Shown here: piece by piece, positions 25,002 to 33,936 of the stretch
How positions within the stretch are numbered: position 1 is the stretch's first letter
How the letters are laid out: every line of letters begins with the position of its first letter
DNA from: JAVBPP01 sp031549535
GTDB lineage: Bacteria; Bacillota; Clostridia; Oscillospirales; Acutalibacteraceae
Assembly (NCBI GenBank): GCA_031549535.1
Contig: JAVBPP010000032.1
Span: 1 to 46,020 of the forward strand
Direction: 5' to 3'
DNA length: 46,020 nt
The notes under the pieces: model-generated
Database searches by the model: none
What the model saw: the letters and a program-made list of their open reading frames with translations, nothing else
What the model was told of the DNA's origin: nothing
Position numbers and translations under genes: made by a program

Positions 25002-26444
25002 ATGGCAAGGCTTCAAGATTTATTTGCGTGGGACGCAAAGGCATTAACCATTGCGGACAGGGAAATCACAACGGTGACGGATCGCTTTGCCTATGTTGTG
25101 CCGGGCTGTTTGTTTGTGTGCATTCAAGGGAAGCGCTTTGACGGCCACAGCGTCGCAGAACAGGCGCTGGAGCGGGGTGCGGCGGCTGTGGTAGTGCAAA
25201 AAGATGTCGGCGTTAAGCAGCAAATTCGGGTAAAGGATAGCCGCCGAGCCTACGCGTATATCGCAGCTGCGTTTCACGCTTACCCCGCGCGGGAGTTGAC
25301 GCTCATCGGCGTCACGGGCACGAACGGCAAAACCACCAGCTGTTTTTTGCTGAAAGAAATTTTGGAACAGCAGGGGTATCGCACCGGCCTGTTGGGCACA
25401 GTAAAAACAGTTATCGCGGGGGCGGAGCGCAGGGCGCAGCTGACCACGCCCGACCCGCTGGAGCTGCAGCGCCTGCTGCGTGAAATGGTGGATACGGGCT
25501 GCACGCACTGCGTGATGGAGGTTTCTTCCCAGGCGCTGGATCAAAAGCGCGTTGCAGGGGTGATTTTTGACGCCGCGCTTTTCACCAACCTTACGCAGGA
25601 TCATCTGGATTACCACGGCAGCTTTGAGGCATATCAAAAAGCCAAACAGCAGCTGTTCGCCCAAGCAAAGCTCTCGGTTGTGAATTTGGATGATCCGGCG
25701 GCGGCAGATATGCTGCTCGCCAGCGCGGGCAGAACAGCCAGCTTTTCTGCCGAGCTTGACCAAGCGGATTACACGGCGCATAATTGCAAAACCGGTGCGC
25801 AGGGCGTAGAATATGAGTTGGTCGGCAACGGTATCATCGGCAGAATCAAGTTTCCCGTTCCCGGCGGCTTTTCGGTGCTCAATTCCCTGGGCGCGGCCGT
25901 AACGGCGCTGGAACTGGGTGTTCCGCTGGAACAGATACAGCAGGCTATCGCAAAAACAACCGTGCCCGGCAGGCTGGAGCGGGTTCAGGCGGATACGGAC
26001 TACACGGTATTGATTGATTACGCCCATACCCCGGATGCGCTGGAAAATGTGCTGAAAACACTGCGGGAGATTGCGCCAGCGCGGGTCATCTGCCTGTTTG
26101 GCTGCGGCGGGGATAGGGATGCGGGCAAGCGCCCGCTCATGGGGGAGATTGCCGCCCGCTGCGCAGACATCGCCGTTGTGACCTCCGACAACCCCCGCAG
26201 CGAAAATCCGGATTTGATTATTGCGGATATCTGTAAAGGCATTCCCCTTGGCACAAAACATGTACATGTAGAAAAAGACCGCAAACGCGCCATTGCCTAT
26301 GCCCTGCGCAAAGCAAAGCCACAGGATATTGTGCTGCTCGCCGGGAAAGGGCAGGAGACTTACCAGATACTGGGGGATAAAACCATAGATTTTGATGAGC
26401 GCGTGATTGTAACAGAACTGCTGGCGAAAGGTTTGGATGTATGA
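25002..26444 (+). CDS. murE: UDP-MurNAc-tripeptide synthetase (meso-DAP adding)
   Basis: Adds the third residue to UDP-MurNAc-L-Ala-D-Glu. The 480-residue Mur ligase has the ATP loop GVTGTNGKTTS (about 105-115), the TTPDP and EVSSQALDQKR substrate segments and DYAHTPDALENVL. The specificity loop SDNPRSENPD contains DNPR, the signature for meso-diaminopimelate rather than lysine. ATG 25002 is preceded by GGAGGG. It overlaps murF by four bases. Confidence 0.97.
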   Translation: MARLQDLFAWDAKALTIADREITTVTDRFAYVVPGCLFVCIQGKRFDGHSVAEQALERGAAAVVVQKDVGVKQQIRVKDSRRAYAYIAAAFHAYPARELTLIGVTGTNGKTTSCFLLKEILEQQGYRTGLLGTVKTVIAGAERRAQLTTPDPLELQRLLREMVDTGCTHCVMEVSSQALDQKRVAGVIFDAALFTNLTQDHLDYHGSFEAYQKAKQQLFAQAKLSVVNLDDPAAADMLLASAGRTASFSAELDQADYTAHNCKTGAQGVEYELVGNGIIGRIKFPVPGGFSVLNSLGAAVTALELGVPLEQIQQAIAKTTVPGRLERVQADTDYTVLIDYAHTPDALENVLKTLREIAPARVICLFGCGGDRDAGKRPLMGEIAARCADIAVVTSDNPRSENPDLIIADICKGIPLGTKHVHVEKDRKRAIAYALRKAKPQDIVLLAGKGQETYQILGDKTIDFDERVIVTELLAKGLDV

Positions 26445-27826
26445 ACACTATGACAATAGCCCAGGCGGCGAAGGCGCTTGGGATACAAGTAGACTTCACA
26501 GGAGAATATAACAGTGTATGCACCGATACCCGTGACTTCACACCTGGCTGCTTGTTTGTTGCGCTGAAGGGGGAAAACTTCGACGGCCACAGCTTTGCGG
26601 CGCAGGCGATGGAGCTGGGTGCGGCGGCGGTGCTCTGCGAGCGGGATTGCGGCTGTGAAAAGCAGCTGCTCGTGCGGGATACGCGCGAGGGTCTGCTTGC
26701 CCTGGCCGCCTATTACCGCAGTCGGTTCCCGCTTCAATTGGTGGCGCTCACGGGCAGCGTGGGCAAAACCACCACCAAGGAAATGTGTGCCTGCGTTCTG
26801 GAGGCGAAATATAAAACACTGAAAACAGAGGGCAACTTCAATAATGAAATCGGTATGCCGATGACTGTGTTTCGCTTGGACGAAAGCTATGATGTCGCCG
26901 TGCTGGAAATGGGTATGAGTGATTTCGGCGAAATTTCACGCCTGTCACGCGCGGCAAAGCCTACCCTTGCCATTTTAACGAATATCGGTATATCTCATAT
27001 CGAAAAGCTGGGCTCGAAAGAGGGCATCCTAAGAGCGAAGCTTGAAATTTTGGAGGGGCTTGCGCCGGACGCCCCCGTGGTGCTCAACGCGGACGACCCG
27101 CTGTTGGCCGGGGCTGCTATTATGGGGCACCCGGTCTATACCTACGGCATCGACAACCCCCATTGCCGCTTCAAGGCTTATGGCTTGCAGGCCGCGGGTG
27201 AGGGGGTGCGCTTTGTGCTGGACTATGGGGTAGGGGAACAGCCGGTTACCCTGCCCACGGCGGGTCGGCATAATGTGTATAATGCGCTGGCAGCCTTTGC
27301 GGCGGGCTTTTTGCTCGGCGTAGACCCGGAGCAGGCGGCAAAAGCCCTGTTGCAGTATCGGCCTGCCGGGCGCAGGCAGCTGGTACGCGATGTAAAGGGG
27401 ATTACCTTTATTGAGGACTGCTATAACGCCAGCCCAGACTCGCAGCGCGCGGCGCTCAGCGTACTGCGGGAGAGCAAGGCCACGCGGCGTATCGCTGTAT
27501 TGGGCGATATGCTGGAGCTGGGCGCTTTCACCAGGCAGGCACATGAAGAAGTCGGGCGTGAAGCGGCAAGGCAGAGCGTTGATATTCTGCTTACCGTGGG
27601 GGAACACTCTTCCTTGACCGCCGAGTGTGCAAAGAAAGACGGCCTTGCAAAGGTAGAACACTTTACAGATAAAGAGGCGCTCGCCGCAAGGCTGACAGAA
27701 CTGCTCACCCCGGGGGATGCTGTGTTATTCAAGGCTTCCAACGGAATGAAGTTGGATGATGTTATCGTATATGCTTATCAAGCGCTTGGCTACCGAGCGC
27801 CGGAAGAGGAGGAAACGCAGGGATGA
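26441..27826 (+). CDS. murF: UDP-MurNAc-pentapeptide synthetase
   Basis: Joins D-Ala-D-Ala to the UDP-MurNAc tripeptide. The 461-residue Mur ligase has the ATP motif ALTGSVGKTTTKEM, the NNEIGMPMTV segment, EMGMSDFGEI, and FIEDCYNASPDS in the C-terminal domain, all murF hallmarks. It overlaps murE by four bases and mraY by four, so translation is coupled through murE-murF-mraY. Confidence 0.97.
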   Translation: MNTMTIAQAAKALGIQVDFTGEYNSVCTDTRDFTPGCLFVALKGENFDGHSFAAQAMELGAAAVLCERDCGCEKQLLVRDTREGLLALAAYYRSRFPLQLVALTGSVGKTTTKEMCACVLEAKYKTLKTEGNFNNEIGMPMTVFRLDESYDVAVLEMGMSDFGEISRLSRAAKPTLAILTNIGISHIEKLGSKEGILRAKLEILEGLAPDAPVVLNADDPLLAGAAIMGHPVYTYGIDNPHCRFKAYGLQAAGEGVRFVLDYGVGEQPVTLPTAGRHNVYNALAAFAAGFLLGVDPEQAAKALLQYRPAGRRQLVRDVKGITFIEDCYNASPDSQRAALSVLRESKATRRIAVLGDMLELGAFTRQAHEEVGREAARQSVDILLTVGEHSSLTAECAKKDGLAKVEHFTDKEALAARLTELLTPGDAVLFKASNGMKLDDVIVYAYQALGYRAPEEEETQG

Positions 27827-28854
27827 ATCATTACAGCCTGATTGCTTTGGCCGCCGTTTTGGCCTGCGGCATCACCGCGCTGCTGGGCTTTCCGATTATC
27901 CCCTGGTTGCGCAGACTGAAAATCGGCCAGACGATTTTGGATATCGGCCCTAAGTGGCACAAGAAAAAAGAGGGTACACCCACCATGGGCGGCCTAATGT
28001 TTGCGGGTGGCACAATCCTTGCCATTGTGGCGGTTCTCCTCATTGACGGTTTAACGGGCAACACGCTCATGGCAGGGGACAGCACAGCCGCCGTGAACGC
28101 GATGCAGACCAAGCTATGGAGCGGGATCCTCATGGCGGTGGCCTTTTTGATGGTCGGTTTTATGGATGATTATGTTAAGGTAGTCAAAAAACGTAACCAG
28201 GGTCTTACCATCGGGCAAAAAACCGTTACCCAGCTGCTTGTTATCGGGGCGTATATGCTGGCACTTTATCTTTCCTCCGGCAAAAACCCAACCATGTTTG
28301 TGCCGTTCCTGGGCGAAATGAAGATGGGCTTTTTCCACTGGATATTCGGCGCGGCAATTTTATACGCCACAACAAACGCAGTTAATTTTACGGATGGCCT
28401 GGACGGCCTTTGCGCCAGCGTTACCACGGTAACGGCGATTGCTTTCGGCGTCATCGCGGCCATGCGCGGTTTGTTTGGCTTTTCTATGGCGGCGTCTGCA
28501 CTTGCGGGTGGCTGCGTGGGCTTTCTGTTCTGGAACCATTACCCTGCCAAGGTTATCATGGGCGACACCGGTTCCATGTTTTTGGGCGGCATGGCCGTGG
28601 CGCTGGCCTATGCGTTGGACTGTCCGCTGCTGCTGCTGCCCTTGGGTATCATTTATGTGATTGAGGGTCTGTCAGACGTGATTCAAATCGGCTACTTCAA
28701 GCTCACCAACGGCAAGCGCGTGTTCAAGATGGCGCCCATCCACCACCATTTTGAAATGAGCGGTTGGAGCGAAATAAAAATTGTCCGTGTCTTTACGGCG
28801 GTTCAGATTATCGGCTGCCTCATTGGTATTGCAGTCATGTATGTTGCGGCATAA
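27823..28854 (+). CDS. mraY: Phospho-MurNAc-pentapeptide transferase
   Basis: Integral membrane enzyme forming lipid I from undecaprenyl phosphate. The 343-residue protein has about ten helices, the conserved GTPTMGG, the DDYVKV metal/substrate aspartates, NFTDGLDGL, and the cytosolic loop PIHHHFEMSGWSE. ATG 27823 overlaps the murF stop. In most Firmicutes murD follows mraY; here ftsW follows directly after 30 bases. Confidence 0.98.
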   Translation: MNHYSLIALAAVLACGITALLGFPIIPWLRRLKIGQTILDIGPKWHKKKEGTPTMGGLMFAGGTILAIVAVLLIDGLTGNTLMAGDSTAAVNAMQTKLWSGILMAVAFLMVGFMDDYVKVVKKRNQGLTIGQKTVTQLLVIGAYMLALYLSSGKNPTMFVPFLGEMKMGFFHWIFGAAILYATTNAVNFTDGLDGLCASVTTVTAIAFGVIAAMRGLFGFSMAASALAGGCVGFLFWNHYPAKVIMGDTGSMFLGGMAVALAYALDCPLLLLPLGIIYVIEGLSDVIQIGYFKLTNGKRVFKMAPIHHHFEMSGWSEIKIVRVFTAVQIIGCLIGIAVMYVAA

Positions 28855-28884
28855 GCAAGAAAGGAATGGAAAGGGGGAATCGGT

Positions 28885-30183
28885 ATGCAGCGCACAACGC
28901 AGCCCAGCCGGCTGCAGAACAACACAACAGCAAGGGCGAGGCAGCAGACCCAGCAACGTGCGGCGCAAAGACCTGCGCAGGTGCAGAGCAAAGGGCAGCA
29001 GGATAGCCTTACGAAAACCTATTTCGGCTTTTTGAGGCCGCGTACGTTTAAGGAATACATGGCTCACGGAAATATGGACTTGACCTTTTTCCTGATTTTG
29101 CTTATTCTGGTGACAGCCGGTCTTGTAATGATGTTCTCCGCCAGCTATGTCAACGCCCTGTATATCATGAAAAACCCCTACTACTATATTATGCGCCAGG
29201 GTGGGTTTGCGGTGGTTGGCCTGATTGCCATGTACGCCATTTCCAAGGTGCGCTATGATGTGTTTAAAGATTTTTCCTTTCTCTTGCTCTTGATTTCATT
29301 CGCCCTCTTGGCGTATGCCCTGGTGAACCCCTATATTATCCCGGGCAAGGAAGAGTTTAAACGCTGGATTGGTATCCCCGGTACACCGTTTAACATGCAG
29401 CCCTCGGAAATTGCCAAAATTGCGCTGGTGATGTACTGCGCCTGGAGCATGGAGCGCTGCCAGAAAAAGATTGAATACAGCGCCTGGATGATGGTGCCCT
29501 ATGCCGCCGTCACGGCGGGGTTGTGCGGCCTTGTGTATATGGAAAACCATCTATCCGGCACAATTTTGATGTTTTCCATCGGCATGGTTATGACCTTTTT
29601 GGGTGGGATTAAATTCCGCTGGTATGTTCTCGCCGCGGGGGCGGTAGCGGCGGCGGCCGTATTCATTGCGCTCAATCCGCATCTGCTGGAGGAATACGCG
29701 GGCGAGCGTATCACCGCTTGGCTGGATGAGGATTTTGAGCCGCGCGGCGCACGCTGGCAAATCAATCAAGCGCTTTACGCCATTGGCTCCGGCGGTCTGT
29801 TCGGCGCGGGGCTGGGGCAGTCCAAGCAAAAGCACTTATTTATCCCGGAACCGCAGAACGACTTTATCTTCGCCGTTGTTTGCGAGGAGCTCGGTTTCAT
29901 TGGCGCTCTGTTGATTATTCTGCTGTTTGTTTTGCTCGTCTGGCGCGGTTTTGTCATCGCCCTGCGCGCGAAGGATCGCTATTCCAGCCTGCTTGTGATG
30001 GGCATTTGTTTCCAGGTTGGGCTACAGGCGGCGCTGAATATCGCCGTCGTCACCGGCACAGTGCCGAATACCGGCATCAGCCTTCCATTCTTCAGCTACG
30101 GCGGAACATCGCTGATGATTCTATTGGCGGAAATGGGCATGGTGCTCTCCGTCTCGCGCTATGCGAAATTACCGAAACTATAA
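28885..30183 (+). CDS. ftsW: SEDS peptidoglycan glycosyltransferase FtsW
   Basis: Polymerises lipid II at the septum with its class B PBP partner. The 432-residue protein has an unusual ~65-residue glutamine/arginine-rich cytosolic N-terminal extension, then ten or so membrane helices. SEDS motifs include FSASYVNAL, the large loop NDFIFAVVCEELGFIGALL, and LPFFSYGGTSLM. GAAAGGAATGGAAAGGGGG precedes ATG 28885. Position between mraY and murG favours FtsW over RodA or SpoVE, although SpoVE occupies this slot in Bacillus. Confidence 0.93.
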   Translation: MQRTTQPSRLQNNTTARARQQTQQRAAQRPAQVQSKGQQDSLTKTYFGFLRPRTFKEYMAHGNMDLTFFLILLILVTAGLVMMFSASYVNALYIMKNPYYYIMRQGGFAVVGLIAMYAISKVRYDVFKDFSFLLLLISFALLAYALVNPYIIPGKEEFKRWIGIPGTPFNMQPSEIAKIALVMYCAWSMERCQKKIEYSAWMMVPYAAVTAGLCGLVYMENHLSGTILMFSIGMVMTFLGGIKFRWYVLAAGAVAAAAVFIALNPHLLEEYAGERITAWLDEDFEPRGARWQINQALYAIGSGGLFGAGLGQSKQKHLFIPEPQNDFIFAVVCEELGFIGALLIILLFVLLVWRGFVIALRAKDRYSSLLVMGICFQVGLQAALNIAVVTGTVPNTGISLPFFSYGGTSLMILLAEMGMVLSVSRYAKLPKL

Positions 30184-30205
30184 ATTAAATGGGGTGCAAC
30201 AATCC

Positions 30206-31348
30206 ATGAGGGGAAAGCGCTATCTGTTCGCGGCCGGGGGAACCGGCGGCCACATCAATCCCGCGCTGGCGGTTGCGGGTTATATCAGGCAGCGGGAGCC
30301 GGATGCACAGATTCTGTTCATCGGCACGCCGGACCGCATGGAGGCGCGGCTCATCCCCGCCGCAGGATATGACTTTAAAACCATTGTAATCAGCGGCATG
30401 AAACGCGGGAAAAATTTCGCCGCACTGAAACATAACGCGCGTTTGGTGCTGCAAATGCAGCAGTCCGGCGCAAAGGTGAAGGAATATATCCGTGATTTTC
30501 AGCCGGATGTGTGTATCGGCTTCGGTGGTTATGTCAGCGCCCCTGTGGTGCGCACGGCGGCAAAGCTGGGCGTTCCCACGGCGATTCACGAATCCAACTC
30601 CTTCCCCGGCGTCGCCAACAAAACGCTTGCCAAGCGGGTGGATGCGGTGATGCTCACCACAGAGGATGCCGCGAAGCATCTGCAGCCGAAGAACCCCTGC
30701 GTCATCACGGGCATGCCCATTCGCGGTGAGCTGCTTGCTGCGGACCGGGCACTCAGCCGCTTTGAACTGGGTATTCCGGATGATGAACCCCTGGTGCTTT
30801 CCATGGGCGGTAGCCTGGGCGCAAAGCCGATTAACGACGCGGTGCTTGCCATGCTGTTGGCCAAGCATAGGCAAAAAGACTGCATCTTCCTCCACGCAAC
30901 GGGCGGGGCAGAAAGCTGTGAGGAAACGTTGCAGCGCCTGCAGGACGCGGGTGCGGAAGTTGGGGAAAAAAGCGCCGTTCGTATTCGCCCTTATATTGAG
31001 GATATGGCGCGCGTACTCAGCGCCGCCGACCTTGTCATCTGCCGCGCGGGTGCCAGCTCCATCAATGAATTCATGGCGCTGGGCAAGGCGTCCATCCTAA
31101 TACCTTCCCCTTATCTTACAGAAAACCACCAGTTCCACAACGCCATGTCCCTGGTCAGCCGGGGTGCCGCGCTGCTGCTGGAGGAAAAGGATTTAAGCGG
31201 GGAGAGCCTGACGAAGGAAGTGGACGGCCTGCTGCAAAACCCCGAACGGCGGCAGGAGATAGGAAGCAACGCCAAAGCAATGGCAAAACTAAATGCCAAT
31301 GAGGAGATTTATAACGTGGTCCAAGGGGTCATAAAGCCCCATAATTAA
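30206..31348 (+). CDS. murG: Lipid II synthase (undecaprenyl-PP-MurNAc-pentapeptide GlcNAc transferase)
   Basis: Peripheral membrane GT28 glycosyltransferase of 380 residues converting lipid I to lipid II. It has the N-terminal glycine loop AAGGTGGHINPALA, GFGGYVSAP and HESNSFPGVANK, and the donor-binding SMGGSLGA and CRAGASSINE segments. ATG 30206 is chosen over an upstream in-frame start overlapping ftsW, since GGGGTG is well placed and the family begins here. It lies 22 bases after ftsW. Confidence 0.97.
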   Translation: MRGKRYLFAAGGTGGHINPALAVAGYIRQREPDAQILFIGTPDRMEARLIPAAGYDFKTIVISGMKRGKNFAALKHNARLVLQMQQSGAKVKEYIRDFQPDVCIGFGGYVSAPVVRTAAKLGVPTAIHESNSFPGVANKTLAKRVDAVMLTTEDAAKHLQPKNPCVITGMPIRGELLAADRALSRFELGIPDDEPLVLSMGGSLGAKPINDAVLAMLLAKHRQKDCIFLHATGGAESCEETLQRLQDAGAEVGEKSAVRIRPYIEDMARVLSAADLVICRAGASSINEFMALGKASILIPSPYLTENHQFHNAMSLVSRGAALLLEEKDLSGESLTKEVDGLLQNPERRQEIGSNAKAMAKLNANEEIYNVVQGVIKPHN

Positions 31349-31378
31349 CCACATTCCATTCTTTGACATATGATGAAT

Positions 31379-31405
31379 CAAAGCGGCAAAGCAGACGCCG
31401 CTTTG
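31379..31405 (+). other. Hairpin in the murG-murA gap
   Basis: CAAAGCGGC (31379-31387) / GCCGCTTTG (31397-31405), a perfect nine-base stem with a nine-base loop, lying 24 bases before the murA start. The trailing sequence has no T-run, so it is more likely an mRNA processing or stability element than a terminator. Confidence 0.5.
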
Positions 31406-31428
31406 TATGTTATATGAAGGAGAGTGTG

Positions 31429-32739
31429 ATGACACATATGACGGAGTTAGTCATACAGGGCGGCAAAAGGCTGGGCGGTGAGGTGCGTGTTCAGGGTGCC
31501 AAAAACAGCGCGTTGCCCATTTTGGCCGCCGCCGCCGCGGTAGAGGGTATCTGCACGGTTGAAAATTGCCCGCGCCTGTCCGATGTTAGCAACACCATTG
31601 CCATTTTAGAATACCTGGGCTGTAAGGTATGGCAGGAGGGTGATGCTGTCACGGTTGACGCACGCGGCATCAAACGCTGGGACATTCCGGAAACCATGAT
31701 GCGTGAGATGCGTTCCTCTATTATCTTTTTAGGCCCGCTGCTTTCCCGCTTTACGCAGGTGGAGTTTTCAGACCCCGGCGGCTGCCCCATCGGCCAGCGC
31801 CCCATCAATCTCCACCTGATTGCCATGCAGGCGTTGGGTGCTACGCTGATTCAGCAGGGCGGGCGGCAGATTTGCCAAAAGCAGGGCAGGCTGGAGGGGA
31901 CGGCCATTGCCCTATCCCTGCCCAGTGTTGGGGCAACGGAAAATATTATGATAGCGGCCGCTACCGCACAGGGGACGACCACCGTCATCAACGCGGCACG
32001 TGAGCCGGAAATCTGCGATTTGGCAATGTTTCTGAACCGCTGCGGCGCAAAGATACGCGGCGCGGGGGAGGGGACAGTCTATATCGAAGGTGTCAAAAAA
32101 CTGCACGGCTGTGAGCACCGCATCATTCCCGACCGTATCATGGCGACTACGCTCATGGCGGCCGCGGCGGTGACGCAGGGCAGGCTGCGCTTAACAGATG
32201 TTTGCCCGGACGATATCAAACCCACCTTCGGCGCGTTTGCCGATACCGGCTGTGAGCTGGAGACGGGGGAGAGAGAGCTTACCATTCAGGCACCGCGCAA
32301 ATTGTGCCGGTTCCGCACCATACATACCATGCCCTATCCGGGCTTTCCCACGGACTCACAGGCGAACCTAATGGCGATGGCCTGCTTTGCGCGCGGCACA
32401 AGCATGCTCGTGGAAAATGTGTTTAACGAACGCTTTAAGCATGTGGCGCAGCTGCGCAGGCTTGGCGCGGAGATTGAGGTGGAAAGCCGCATGGCCGTGG
32501 TGGAGGGCGTGCCGGAGCTTTACGGCACTACCGTAATTGCTGAGGACTTACGCGGCGGTGCGGCGCTGGCCGTTGCGGGCCTTGCCGCAAAAGGAATCAC
32601 AAGAATCAGCCACGCGCATTGGATTGACCGCGGCTGCGAGGATTTTGAAAATTGCCTGAACAGTTTGGGCGCGGATGTGAAAAGAGAGGTAGTGCATGAG
32701 TACGAGGAACCCGGCCCCACCCCCGCGGCAGGAGGATAA
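31429..32739 (+). CDS. murA: UDP-N-acetylglucosamine 1-carboxyvinyltransferase (second copy)
   Basis: A 436-residue MurA paralogue in the dcw cluster. QGAKNSALP supplies the substrate lysine (K25) and DPGGCPIGQRP the catalytic cysteine (C119), so it should be fosfomycin sensitive. The catalytic loop reads GGCPIG rather than the GGCNLG of the other copy. ATG 31429 follows AAGGAGAG; ATG 31438 is an alternative. It overlaps ftsQ by 44 bases, an unusually long overlap. Confidence 0.95.
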   Translation: MTHMTELVIQGGKRLGGEVRVQGAKNSALPILAAAAAVEGICTVENCPRLSDVSNTIAILEYLGCKVWQEGDAVTVDARGIKRWDIPETMMREMRSSIIFLGPLLSRFTQVEFSDPGGCPIGQRPINLHLIAMQALGATLIQQGGRQICQKQGRLEGTAIALSLPSVGATENIMIAAATAQGTTTVINAAREPEICDLAMFLNRCGAKIRGAGEGTVYIEGVKKLHGCEHRIIPDRIMATTLMAAAAVTQGRLRLTDVCPDDIKPTFGAFADTGCELETGERELTIQAPRKLCRFRTIHTMPYPGFPTDSQANLMAMACFARGTSMLVENVFNERFKHVAQLRRLGAEIEVESRMAVVEGVPELYGTTVIAEDLRGGAALAVAGLAAKGITRISHAHWIDRGCEDFENCLNSLGADVKREVVHEYEEPGPTPAAGG

Positions 32740-33748
32740 GGAAAAACTGCGGCGGCAAAATCAGCTGAAGAAGCAGCAGAAAAAGAGAAAACGGCAAAGG
32801 CGCAGGCGGATGCTGCTTGTGTCTTTGCCTGTTGCCGTTCTGTTGGCGTTGGCGATTGCCATTGTTGGAATGCTCAGTAAAATGGTGAAGATAGAGTCGT
32901 ATCAAGTTGTGGGCAGTGAGCAATACAGCGCCGAGGAGGTCTGGCAGGCCTCTGGCCTTGCCTTGGGAATGAATATGCTGCTTGCCCCGCTGGAGGAGGC
33001 GCAGCAGGCGATTCTGCGCACCCTGCCCTTCGTGCAGGAGGTGACGCTGAAACGCGTTTTCCCCTATAAGATTCAGTTTCAGGTAAAGGAGACGCAGCTT
33101 ACGCTCGCCGTGAACGCCGGCGCGGTGCCGCTGCTGTTGGACGAAAACGGCAAGGTTCTGGAAGAGGGAAACGCCCAAATGCAACAAACACAGCCGAGTC
33201 TGGTTCTCAATCTGCCGGAGCTGGACAAACCCGCCGTGCCCGGCGAGCGTGTAAGCCTGCGGCCGGACGCCTACGGGACGGATACGCTCGCCCTGCTGCG
33301 GGATATCTTGGCGGCGGCGGAGCAGAGCGGCATGCGGGAGCACATAACGGGGATAGATTTGCGCAGCAGCTCGGATGTGCGGCTGTATTACCAAAATGAA
33401 ATCTGCTTGTTGCTCGGTGCGCGGACGGATTTTCAGCAGCGCCTGGCCTGGGCAAAACGCGTGCTGCTGGATATGGAAAACTCCAACGCTTTGCAGCAGG
33501 GGACACTTGATTTAACGCTGGATAGCCAGACGCCGTTCCGACCCAATACCGCGAGCGATAAAATAGAGATTCCCACCACGGCTGATTCGGCCAAGACAAC
33601 ACAGCCGGGCAGCACAACGCATGCAACGCAGCCGCAAACAAAAAAAACGACGGAGAGCAGCACCACTCGGCCATCCAGTGAAACGCAAACGGCCAGAACC
33701 ACGTCGCAGGCGGACTATGAGGCGGAGCCTACAAATAGGGAACGATAG
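32696..33748 (+). CDS. ftsQ: Cell division protein FtsQ/DivIB
   Basis: A 350-residue bitopic division protein. A strongly basic cytosolic N-terminus (KKQQKKRKRQRRRRM) is followed by one membrane helix (about 40-61) and a POTRA domain beginning KIESYQVVGSEQYSAEEV, with the LPFVQEVTLKRVFPYKIQFQV segment. The last ~65 residues are a Thr/Ser/Gln-rich low-complexity extracellular tail. ATG 32696 lies inside the murA gene behind GAGAGGT. It is the last gene of the cluster, followed by a strong terminator. Confidence 0.88.
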   Translation: MSTRNPAPPPRQEDKEKLRRQNQLKKQQKKRKRQRRRRMLLVSLPVAVLLALAIAIVGMLSKMVKIESYQVVGSEQYSAEEVWQASGLALGMNMLLAPLEEAQQAILRTLPFVQEVTLKRVFPYKIQFQVKETQLTLAVNAGAVPLLLDENGKVLEEGNAQMQQTQPSLVLNLPELDKPAVPGERVSLRPDAYGTDTLALLRDILAAAEQSGMREHITGIDLRSSSDVRLYYQNEICLLLGARTDFQQRLAWAKRVLLDMENSNALQQGTLDLTLDSQTPFRPNTASDKIEIPTTADSAKTTQPGSTTHATQPQTKKTTESSTTRPSSETQTARTTSQADYEAEPTNRER

Positions 33749-33759
33749 ACTGTGGCAAT

Positions 33760-33809
33760 ACCGCCGCGTATGGGCAAGTTTCGCTTGCGCCCATGCGTGG
33801 CGGTTTTTA
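33760..33809 (+). terminator. Terminator of the dcw cluster
   Basis: ACCGCCGCGTATGGGCAAG (33760-33778) pairs almost completely with the right arm 33783-33803, followed by five T residues. It begins 12 bases after the ftsQ stop. Confidence 0.9.
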
Positions 33810-33815
33810 TATTTT

Positions 33816-33936
33816 ATACCAATCACCCTTTAGAATACTTGCAAAATTCGGTAACGAGCGTTTCGTGTATGCGTTCTTGCCGAATTTTGCAGGAAGTATT
33901 CTTAATGATGATTGGTATTAATTGTGATTGGTATTA
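33816..33936. mobile_element. MITE-like palindromic element
   Basis: A 103-bp inverted repeat has termini ATACCAATCA (33816-33825) / TGATTGGTAT (33909-33918). Internal paired blocks are AATACTT/AAGTATT (33834-33840, 33894-33900) and an 11-base perfect block GCAAAATTCGG / CCGAATTTTGC (33841-33851, 33880-33890). The right terminus is repeated 16 bases on (33925-33936), overlapping the stop codon of the minus-strand gene. It has no coding capacity. Structure fits a non-autonomous miniature element; no transposase gene is in the window. Confidence 0.6.

Noticed and set aside
25044..26267. Long minus-strand open frame opposite murE
   Set aside because: murE is intact and full of family motifs on the plus strand; the opposite frame has no recognisable domains and no ribosome site.
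31363..31391. Promoter from TTGACA before the second murA
   Set aside because: No -10 hexamer lies 16-18 bases downstream; the sequence there is the stem of a hairpin.
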